The translations under genes were made by a program, and so were the position numbers. Shown here piece after piece: positions 1 through 5,388 of a stretch of DNA of 5,388 nucleotides. The stretch covers positions 1 to 5,388 of the forward strand of contig DAOWOG010000121.1 in NCBI GenBank assembly GCA_030642185.1, read 5' to 3'. Source of the DNA: Helicobacteraceae bacterium. GTDB lineage: Bacteria; Campylobacterota; Campylobacteria; Campylobacterales; Sulfurimonadaceae. Numbering within the stretch: the first letter of the stretch is position 1; every line of letters begins with the position of its first letter. Below the pieces are notes generated by a model that was not told where the DNA came from, made no database searches, and saw only the letters and a program-made list of their open reading frames with translations.

Positions 1-2238
1 GTCGCCATAATGAGTGCAGTTCTGAGTCAATTTGTCAACGCTTTGCAATTTCCGATGAAAAAAGGTTCCGGCGACAGGATCAATAGAGCAGTGTTTGATC
101 TGATATTTTCAGCCAATCTCCAGGCAGAGACGTTTGAACTTCAGGATACATTTCGTGCATTGGACAGATATTTTACAATTTTCGATCTGCTTAACAGCAC
201 GACTGTCTTTACGATAGTCATTGAGAAGAAAGATGAAGAATACGGTATGCAGATGCTTGCAAATGACAAGCACCTTCACACCATGACCGATGATGATAAA
301 AGGTTGTCTGTCTATAAACTGGTCGTCAAATTCACCGACACGCTTCATGAGATCGAAACACTGACGAGACAAAAGGAGATCACGCTTTCGTTAGAACGGC
401 TTGAACAGTTTATTTTAGAACAAAAAGAGACGATGCAGGATCTGGGTATCCGTGTGATAATCCCAAAAGAGCTTCAATCACTGCTTAGGCCGAAACTGAA
501 GATCTCGGCAAAAGCAACATCAAAAAACCTGACCTCTTTTTTGAGTCTGGATAAGCTTCTGGAGTATGATTTTTTTCTCTCTATCGGGGACGAGAAGATA
601 TCGATGCAGGAGTTTGAAAAACTACTCAAAGAGGGACGGCGTATTGTTCAGTTCAAGGAGCATTTCATCTATCTTGATCCTAAAGAGGTAGATGCACTTT
701 TTAAACAGATGCAAAAGCAGAAAAAATTAAACCGGTTCGATCTGCTTCATATGAGTTTTAACGGTGAACTGGAGCTGGATGAGACACTTAAAGCTTATCT
801 TGATGATATTTTCAAAACCAGAAAATATCCGCTGCCGCCTGTCAATGCCAAGCTCAGAACATATCAGCACAAAGGCTTTTTGTGGGCTGTCAACAATCTG
901 CTAAACGGTTTTGGTGTCATCTTCGCCGATGATATGGGACTTGGAAAAACACTTCAGGCCATTACGGTCATCTATCACCTTAAGCTTGAAAAACATATAA
1001 CAAAACCCGTTCTCATTGTTGTACCGACGACACTTTTAAACAACTGGGCACTTGAGCTGAAGAAGTTTGCTCCGGAATTGAGCCATAGCGCCTATTATGG
1101 ACAAGATCGCGTTATTAAACCAAGTGATATTGTTTTTACAACTTACCAAATTCTCAGGCGCGACATCGATATCATCAAAAAACATTCCTTCGATATGATC
1201 GTCATTGATGAAGCGCAAAATATCAAAAATTCGGATACAAAAGTTGCAAAAAGTGTTAAAGCCATCAAAGCGCCTTACAAAATGGCCCTTAGCGGTACAC
1301 CGGTTGAAAATAACTTGAGTGAACTTTGGAGTATTTTCGATTTTGCATTGCCTCGGTACTTGAAGAGTCTGAAAGATTTTCAAAAAACATACGCTAAAGC
1401 CATTGAGATCAATCAGGACAGAGAAGCTGCAAAAAGACTTCAAAACATTACTGCTCCTTTTATGTTAAGACGGCTTAAGAGTGATAAATCCATCATTAAA
1501 GACCTGCCGGAAAAAATCATCATCGATCAGTATGTTACGATGGAAAAAGCACAGGCCGCTCTTTATCAAAGCGTGATAGATGAAAGTCTTGAACGTATTG
1601 ACAGCAGTGAGAAAAAGGATCGAAGCGGGCTTGTTTTCAAGCTGCTTGTATCATTGAAACAGATATGCAACCACCCGCGTAATTTCGACAAGTCATCTGC
1701 ACCGGACTATCACCTTTCGGGTAAAACAAAGACGTTAATGCAGCTGCTCGAAACCATTGTCGAAAGAGAAGAGAAAGTGCTTATCTTCACACAATACACC
1801 CAGATGGGAGATATTCTTGAAGAGATCATTAGAAAGGAGCTATTCATTGAACCGCTCTATCTGAAAGGATCGCTCAGTAAAAAACGACGCGATGAGTTGG
1901 TAGAAACTTTCAACAGTGATAATGAGAAAAAGATCTTTATTCTCTCGCTCAAAGCAGGAGGCGTAGGCTTAAATCTAACGGCAGCCAACAATGTCATCCA
2001 TTATGACCTCTGGTTCAATCCGGCCGTAGAAAATCAGGCGACCGACAGAGCTTTTCGTATCGGCCAGGAAAAAAATGTCAATGTCTTTCGCTTTATCACT
2101 CAAAACAGTTTTGAAGAGAAGATCGATAAAATGATAAAATCAAAACAGCAGCTTCAGGATTTAAGTGTGAGTGTCGGTGAGAAGTGGATCGGAAAAATGA
2201 GTGATTCTGAGTTGAAAACACTTTTTGAAGTGTCCTAA
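1..2238 (+). CDS. SNF2-family (Swi2/Snf2) DEAD-like helicase/ATPase, probably 5'-partial
   Basis: A DNA-dependent ATPase/translocase of the SNF2 group in helicase superfamily 2, expected to act on duplex DNA or protein-DNA complexes in the cytoplasm. Counting from the ATG at 10, residues about 125-250 resemble the SNF2_N_2/DUF3670 accessory region of bacterial SNF2 proteins. The ATPase core follows: Q-site glutamine Q286, Walker A DDMGLGKT 307-314, Walker B DEAQ 400-403, motif III SGTP 428-431. In the second RecA lobe are VLIFTQ 590-595, motif V SLKAGGVGLNLT 646-657 and motif VI QATDRAFRIGQ 676-686. All key residues are intact. The frame stays open to base 1 (codons GTC GCC ATA before the ATG) and relatives I recall are often about 1000 residues or more, so I regard the gene as cut by the window edge. 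No nuclease, methylase or zinc-finger domain is visible in this part. Family certain; cellular role unknown. Confidence 0.95.
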   Translation, partial: VAIMSAVLSQFVNALQFPMKKGSGDRINRAVFDLIFSANLQAETFELQDTFRALDRYFTIFDLLNSTTVFTIVIEKKDEEYGMQMLANDKHLHTMTDDDKRLSVYKLVVKFTDTLHEIETLTRQKEITLSLERLEQFILEQKETMQDLGIRVIIPKELQSLLRPKLKISAKATSKNLTSFLSLDKLLEYDFFLSIGDEKISMQEFEKLLKEGRRIVQFKEHFIYLDPKEVDALFKQMQKQKKLNRFDLLHMSFNGELELDETLKAYLDDIFKTRKYPLPPVNAKLRTYQHKGFLWAVNNLLNGFGVIFADDMGLGKTLQAITVIYHLKLEKHITKPVLIVVPTTLLNNWALELKKFAPELSHSAYYGQDRVIKPSDIVFTTYQILRRDIDIIKKHSFDMIVIDEAQNIKNSDTKVAKSVKAIKAPYKMALSGTPVENNLSELWSIFDFALPRYLKSLKDFQKTYAKAIEINQDREAAKRLQNITAPFMLRRLKSDKSIIKDLPEKIIIDQYVTMEKAQAALYQSVIDESLERIDSSEKKDRSGLVFKLLVSLKQICNHPRNFDKSSAPDYHLSGKTKTLMQLLETIVEREEKVLIFTQYTQMGDILEEIIRKELFIEPLYLKGSLSKKRRDELVETFNSDNEKKIFILSLKAGGVGLNLTAANNVIHYDLWFNPAVENQATDRAFRIGQEKNVNVFRFITQNSFEEKIDKMIKSKQQLQDLSVSVGEKWIGKMSDSELKTLFEVS

Positions 2239-2262
2239 AAATGATTCAAAAGGATATCACCT

Positions 2263-2322
2263 ATGTCTAATCATGATTTCGTGGGGAAACAAAAGAGAGG
2301 TACAGCTTGCTTGAAACAATAG
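2263..2322 (+). other. Possible 19-codon leader ORF between helicase and small membrane protein
   Basis: An ATG at 2263 follows AAAGGA (2249-2254) at 8 bases, a better ATG and ribosome-site pair than many real genes have. It encodes 19 residues (begins MSNHDFVGKQ) and stops at TAG 2320-2322, overlapping the first codons of the downstream TTG-started gene in another frame. It could be a translated leader coupled to the next gene, a remnant of an older start separated by a frameshift, or chance. The sequence alone does not decide. Confidence 0.25.
2295..2300 (+). promoter_or_regulatory. Ribosome binding site deciding a TTG start
   Basis: GAGAGG lies 6 bases before TTG 2307. The frame upstream has no ATG or GTG before a TGA at 2274-2276, so this site fixes the TTG as the only plausible start of the small membrane protein. 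Confidence 0.6.
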
Positions 2323-2627
2323 GCACTGCCATATTATTAGCCGTAATTGTCTGGATAACCTACCGGTATTACGGAACACCGGAAAGTGAATACCTGAAAG
2401 TGTTAGACACTTTACCTGTCAACGATTTTTCGTACCTTGATACCGCTGAGATCGAAGAGCGAATTGAAATCACAGAACAGAATCTCAAAGAACTTGATGC
2501 ACATATTGAGCGGACAAAAAAGAAAAAGAGCAAAAAACGCTACCGCCTGCATCATCAATTGGAGAGTATTAAACTAAGCTTGCTGACCTATGAACTGCAT
2601 AAACGCGAATGCGAAAAAAAGAATTGA
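2307..2627 (+). CDS. Small single-pass membrane protein with charged helical tail (unknown function)
   Basis: I do not recognise this 106-residue protein. Residues about 3-22 form one hydrophobic helix (core AILLAVIVWI) with no signal-peptidase site, so it looks like a membrane anchor. The following lysine- and arginine-rich stretch at 69-80 favours a cytoplasmic C-terminus. Residues about 46-106 are strongly charged and predicted helical, rich in Glu, Lys and Leu, consistent with a coiled coil. The start is TTG, supported by GAGAGG six bases upstream. It begins 68 bases after the helicase stop on the same strand, with no promoter or terminator that I can see between them, so the two are probably one transcription unit. 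A functional link to the helicase is conceivable but unproven. No database family comes to mind. Confidence 0.75.
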   Translation: MLETIGTAILLAVIVWITYRYYGTPESEYLKVLDTLPVNDFSYLDTAEIEERIEITEQNLKELDAHIERTKKKKSKKRYRLHHQLESIKLSLLTYELHKRECEKKN

Positions 2628-2689
2628 AGAAGCAGATGGGTATGAAACACACACCGCAATAATACTTCGACTGAATTTCACACTTCCTC

Positions 2690-2718
2690 TACACATTGTA
2701 ACAATACTCAAGTATAAT
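2690..2718 (+). promoter_or_regulatory. Sigma-70-type promoter for the DUF1538-PII gene
   Basis: A perfect TATAAT -10 box lies at 2713-2718. The best -35 at 17-base spacing is TACACA (2690-2695), four of six matches to TTGACA. Campylobacterota promoters commonly have a good -10 and a poor -35, so this fits. Transcription would start near 2725, giving a leader of roughly 58 bases before the ATG at 2783. The position between two same-strand genes implies that the membrane protein is expressed independently of the helicase unit. Confidence 0.6.
2695..2705. promoter_or_regulatory. Candidate operator: 11-base palindrome ATTGT-A-ACAAT
   Basis: Two perfect 5-base arms around one central A overlap the end of the weak -35 and the spacer, ending 7 bases before the -10. 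A bound dimeric regulator here would compete with RNA polymerase. It is short enough to be chance in AT-rich DNA, and I do not know a regulator with exactly this site. Confidence 0.35.
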
Positions 2719-2730
2719 CGCGACATTATT

Positions 2731-2764
2731 TCTGCCTGTTTCAATCCAACCTGATACAGGCAGA
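2731..2764 (+). promoter_or_regulatory. Stem-loop in the 5' leader of the DUF1538-PII mRNA
   Basis: TCTGCCTGT (2731-2739) is perfectly complementary to ACAGGCAGA (2756-2764). After one T-T mismatch the stem continues with three more pairs (2741-2743 with 2752-2754), leaving the 8-base loop ATCCAACC. It starts a few bases after the predicted transcription start and ends 9 bases before the ribosome site. No T-tract follows, so it is not a standard terminator. It may stabilise the mRNA, bind a protein or RNA, or control translation. Confidence 0.55.
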
Positions 2765-2773
2765 GCAAACCAT

Positions 2774-2779
2774 AAGGAG
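2774..2779 (+). promoter_or_regulatory. Ribosome binding site with unusually short spacing
   Basis: AAGGAG lies only 3 bases before ATG 2783. The next codon, TTG at 2786, would give 6-base spacing, so initiation there (one residue shorter) is possible. Either choice leaves the protein essentially unchanged. Confidence 0.6.
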
Positions 2780-2782
2780 TTA

Positions 2783-4732
2783 ATGTTGCTAAGCTTTGCT
2801 TCATTTTATAAACTGCTGCAAGAGTCATTCAGAGATCTGCTGCCGATCGTTTTGGTCATTCTCTTTTTTCAACTGGCCATCATCCAGACCGTTCCGGAAG
2901 GCTGGCTTGCCACTTCCATCGGTCTGGCTATTGTGGGTGTCGGTCTGGCGGTTTTCCTGCTGGGACTTGAAGTCGGAATTTTTCCGGTTGGTGAAGGACT
3001 CGCCGGTGATTTTGCGCGCAAGGGTTCCACTTTCTGGATTATAATCTTTGCCTTTTTGATCGGGTTTGGTACTACCGTTGCCGAACCTGCTCTCTTTGTC
3101 GTTGCCGAGAAGGCAGCGAGTATCAGCTCGGGCAGGATCGATGCCACCGTTCTGCGAATGGTGGTTGCATTTTCTGTTGGATTTGCGATCGTACTGGGTT
3201 CCTGGCGGATCATCAAGGGCCATCCGATCCATTACTATATTATTGCAGGTTATATTGTTGTCGTAGCTACTACCGCATTTTCCCCGCATGAAATCGTCGG
3301 TCTGGCATATGACCTGGGCGGGGTAACAACATCAACGGTGACTGTACCGCTGGTCGCTGCACTGGGTATCGGTCTGGCCAGTACGATCAAAGGACGCAGT
3401 CCGATACTCGACGGTTTCGGTCTCATCGCATTTGCCTCTCTGACACCGATGATTTTTGTCCAGATCTATGGTATTGCCGTCTATGAGCTGGTCGAGGCCA
3501 AAGATATTGCACCGATACTCGTTCAGGCACAAGGGACAACGACGCTTGACTTTTCAGTCTCCGGCATCCTCAACGGTATTTTCGGCGTTATTAAAGACGT
3601 GGTTCCGATCCTGGCTATTATTCTCTTTTTCCAATACGTCGTTCTGAAAAAGCCGGTTGAAAACCTTAAAACTGTTCTGATCGGTTTTGGTCTTGTTATG
3701 ATCGGACTTTACGCTTTTATCCTCGGTCTTGAGATGGGTCTTTTCTCACTGGGTGAAACCATGGCCTATCAGCTTACACGCGGCAACAGCAACTTTATTA
3801 TCTACGGGTTTGGATTCGCGATCGGTTTTGCCACTACGATGGCTGAGCCGGCACTCACTGCCATTGCCCGAAAAGCCAAGGAGATCAGTGACGGAAAGAT
3901 CAATGACTTCGCGCTGCGCATCTTTGTCGCCTTCGGTGTGGCCATCGGTATCGCGCTTGGATCTTTTCGTATTGTCGATGGCGGACACATTGTCTACTAC
4001 ATCATCGCCGGCTATGCTATTGTCATTGCTTTAACATTCATTGCCCCAAAATATATTGTTGCGATCGCTTATGACAGCGGCGGGGTAACCACCTCCACCA
4101 TCACTGTTCCTCTGGTTGCCGCACTCGGACTGGGACTGGCTACCAACATCGAAGGGCGTGATCCGCTGATCGACGGTTTTGGTTTGATCGCTTTTGCTTC
4201 ACTCTTTCCGATGATCACGGTGATGCTTTACGGTGTCATTACTGAGAAACTGGGTGTTAAAGGGGCTCACGACCTTGAGCGTGAACATATTTCCGAGCTG
4301 CGCCATGCTATCGAAGATGCGAACAATATGGGACTGACGACCTTTAATATCGATGCAACGGATATTCGCCACTCAATCGAAATGGCCTTCTCCTCTGTAC
4401 ACATCATCGTTCCTCAAAATAAAAAAGATAAAGCTCTTCTGGCAGCAAAAGAGGCAGGTGCAACCGGAGTAACGATCCTCGAAGCACATGGTATGGGACT
4501 TCATGAGATGGATAATTTTTACAACCGGCTTGAGCATGAAGCAACTGATGTAGACTTAATGTTCCTTCTACCTACCACCAAAGTTGATCATCTTATCCAG
4601 CATGTCATGCATGAACTTGACATTATCGGAGGCGGAGAAGGGATTGCCTTTGCCTACCCGGTATCACATCTCAAAGGGTTGTCACTCAAAGGCGAAGACC
4701 TCAATGTTTCACTGAAGAGCCCTATCAGATAA
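2783..4732 (+). CDS. Membrane protein: two DUF1538 repeats fused to a C-terminal PII-like domain
   Basis: A 649-residue inner-membrane protein, probably a regulated transporter or channel of unknown substrate. Residues about 9-234 and 263-488 are two copies of one hydrophobic domain that align without gaps at an offset of 254; I count 102 identities over residues 60-230 (about 60%). Each copy carries LGLE (60-63, 314-317), TTxAEPAL (97-104, 351-358), YYIIAGY (151-157, 405-411), GGVTTST (179-185, 433-439) and [11 protein letters not shown] (210-220, 464-474). From memory this matches the DUF1538 family; each copy has six or seven hydrophobic segments. After a charged linker (about 489-537), residues 538-633 are PII/GlnB-like: strand HIIVP 540-544, helix and turn [12 protein letters not shown] 554-565, strand DLMFLLP 591-597, and glycine-rich turn [12 protein letters not shown] 616-627. 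The T-loop equivalent (573-590) is short and has one tyrosine, Y580. It has its own promoter and leader hairpin and converges with the kinase gene. Architecture is clear; substrate and ligand are unknown. Confidence 0.88.
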   Translation: MLLSFASFYKLLQESFRDLLPIVLVILFFQLAIIQTVPEGWLATSIGLAIVGVGLAVFLLGLEVGIFPVGEGLAGDFARKGSTFWIIIFAFLIGFGTTVAEPALFVVAEKAASISSGRIDATVLRMVVAFSVGFAIVLGSWRIIKGHPIHYYIIAGYIVVVATTAFSPHEIVGLAYDLGGVTTSTVTVPLVAALGIGLASTIKGRSPILDGFGLIAFASLTPMIFVQIYGIAVYELVEAKDIAPILVQAQGTTTLDFSVSGILNGIFGVIKDVVPILAIILFFQYVVLKKPVENLKTVLIGFGLVMIGLYAFILGLEMGLFSLGETMAYQLTRGNSNFIIYGFGFAIGFATTMAEPALTAIARKAKEISDGKINDFALRIFVAFGVAIGIALGSFRIVDGGHIVYYIIAGYAIVIALTFIAPKYIVAIAYDSGGVTTSTITVPLVAALGLGLATNIEGRDPLIDGFGLIAFASLFPMITVMLYGVITEKLGVKGAHDLEREHISELRHAIEDANNMGLTTFNIDATDIRHSIEMAFSSVHIIVPQNKKDKALLAAKEAGATGVTILEAHGMGLHEMDNFYNRLEHEATDVDLMFLLPTTKVDHLIQHVMHELDIIGGGEGIAFAYPVSHLKGLSLKGEDLNVSLKSPIR

Positions 4733-5388
4733 AGAGAAGCCTTCGGGCTTTTTCATGCTCTCAAGACTCGTGCAATCAACTTTGCGACAAACCTTCTTTT
4801 CTTCGTCGGAAAGCGCTTCAGCTGTCTGAATCTGCATCTCAAGTACATTCCTATCTGCTTCCGATATATCCTCACCCAAACCAGAGCGTTTTTCAATCCT
4901 GTTTCGCATTATCTTGGTATCACACTGCAGATCAAATATGACAAAAGGAAGATTCATTTCCAGGGAAAGGTCTAAAAAAAGCCGGCGCTGCCACGCTTTT
5001 AAAAATGTCGCATCCAGGATGACAAAATAACCGCCCAGAAGCACGGTTTTGGCAAGTTCGACCAGTCGGCTGTAGGTTGCCTCGGTTGCCTCAACTGTAT
5101 AGACACCTGTTTCAATGGCATTTTCCGATCGCTCTTGAGATGCAAACATTCGCATCCGTTCTACATCGGAACGGATACGGATTGCACCGTACTGTTCAGC
5201 CATCATCAATGCAAAGGTGCTTTTTCCCGATCCTGAAAAACCGTGAGTAATAGCTAAAAAGATCTCTTTTCTTTCGGTATAGCTTAGTGCCTGATCGATA
5301 TAGCGACTCACTTCATCTATTAATTTTCTTCGCTCATCCGGATCCATTTCCTGGGCAACTCTCAATGCAGCCACCTTTGAGCGGACCA
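4709..5388 (-). CDS. P-loop kinase domain, C-terminal part of a COG2187/COG0645-type protein (5'-partial)
   Basis: A predicted ATP-binding kinase of the AAA_33/COG0645 type. Counting from an internal GTG (5374-5372), Walker [10 protein letters not shown] is at 45-53, IRSD at 67-70 (typical after the first strand of this group), the VILDATF strand at 118-124, an arginine-rich lid region around R157, R159 and R163, and the family-like [13 protein letters not shown] at 169-181. The frame remains open from that GTG to the right edge, reading VRSK. VRxKVAALR is what I recall at the junction where an aminoglycoside-phosphotransferase-like N-terminal domain (COG2187) meets this kinase domain in proteins of about 500 residues. 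I therefore treat the gene as truncated by the window, not as starting at GTG. Its last 24 bases overlap the converging membrane-protein gene. The substrate is unknown; resemblance to aminoglycoside kinases does not imply drug resistance. No terminator for it is visible. Confidence 0.85.
   Translation of the reverse strand, partial: VRSKVAALRVAQEMDPDERRKLIDEVSRYIDQALSYTERKEIFLAITHGFSGSGKSTFALMMAEQYGAIRIRSDVERMRMFASQERSENAIETGVYTVEATEATYSRLVELAKTVLLGGYFVILDATFLKAWQRRLFLDLSLEMNLPFVIFDLQCDTKIMRNRIEKRSGLGEDISEADRNVLEMQIQTAEALSDEEKKVCRKVDCTSLESMKKPEGFSLSDRALQ
4734..4753 (+). terminator. Rho-independent terminator with UUCG tetraloop
   Basis: AAGCC (4737-4741), loop TTCG, GGCTT (4746-4750), followed by TTT. 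The closing C-G pair makes the very stable cUUCGg tetraloop, and weaker pairs can extend the stem by two. It begins 2 bases after the membrane protein's stop. The T-run is short (five including two paired), so termination may be incomplete. It lies wholly inside the coding end of the opposite-strand kinase gene. Confidence 0.65.

Noticed and set aside
1036..1443. 135-codon minus-strand frame inside the SNF2 gene
   Set aside because: It lies opposite the helicase motifs, which fully explain the sequence, and its cysteine- and phenylalanine-rich translation looks like a shadow frame.
1..2238. SNF2 protein as part of an anti-phage defence system such as DISARM
   Set aside because: Neither the visible gene nor its neighbours include methylase, nuclease, phospholipase-D or other defence genes; SNF2 ATPases of this type also occur as stand-alone chromosomal genes.
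2628..2690. Terminator for the SNF2/small-protein unit
   Set aside because: I searched this stretch for a GC-rich inverted repeat followed by T residues and found none; transcription may read through into the membrane gene or end by Rho.
2574..3289. Minus-strand open frames of 84, 115 and 154 codons opposite the small gene and the start of the membrane protein
   Set aside because: They are antisense to strongly supported coding sequence, have low-complexity or highly charged translations without recognisable domains, and have no convincing ribosome sites.
2919..3378. Ten-base word TCGGTCTGGC occurring four times (2919, 2940, 3297, 3369), considered as an uptake or protein-binding sequence
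   Set aside because: All four copies are in the same codon phase and encode Ile/Val-Gly-Leu-Ala in membrane helices, so protein sequence and codon preference explain them.
4709..5388. Zeta-toxin or aminoglycoside-resistance kinase
   Set aside because: The P-loop kinase fold is shared, but the [13 protein letters not shown] segment and the VRSKVAALR junction fit the COG0645 group better, and there is no neighbouring antitoxin gene.

Overview
The window looks like chromosomal DNA of a Campylobacterota-type bacterium (Sulfurimonas, Sulfurovum or Sulfuricurvum relatives come to mind). This is an inference from moderate base composition, AAGGAG-type ribosome sites, a promoter with a clear TATAAT but a weak -35, and the style of the proteins. 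I could not test it by alignment. No RNA gene, CRISPR array, insertion sequence or phage gene is visible.

Layout. (1) 1-2238, plus strand: most of a SNF2-family helicase-like ATPase whose 5' end probably lies left of the window. (2) 2307-2627, plus strand: a 106-residue protein with one N-terminal membrane helix and a charged helical tail. It is probably co-transcribed with the helicase gene and starts at TTG behind a good ribosome site. (3) 2628-2782: a 155-base intergenic stretch holding a promoter, an 11-base palindrome beside it, and a 12-bp interrupted hairpin in the untranslated leader. (4) 2783-4732, plus strand: a 649-residue membrane protein made of two tandem DUF1538-type repeats followed by a soluble PII-like (GlnB-like) domain. 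(5) 4709-5388, minus strand: the C-terminal P-loop kinase half of a COG2187/COG0645-type protein, running off the right edge. Genes 4 and 5 converge and overlap by 24 bases, and the terminator of gene 4 lies inside the coding sequence of gene 5.

The genes do not form an obvious single pathway. The helicase and small membrane protein form one transcription unit, the membrane-PII fusion has its own promoter and leader, and the kinase is read from the other direction. The most interesting object is the fusion: a duplicated, function-unknown membrane domain carrying its own PII-like sensor. PII proteins elsewhere control transporters as separate subunits (GlnK with AmtB, SbtB with SbtA), so the fusion suggests a self-regulated transporter. 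Its substrate cannot be read from the sequence.
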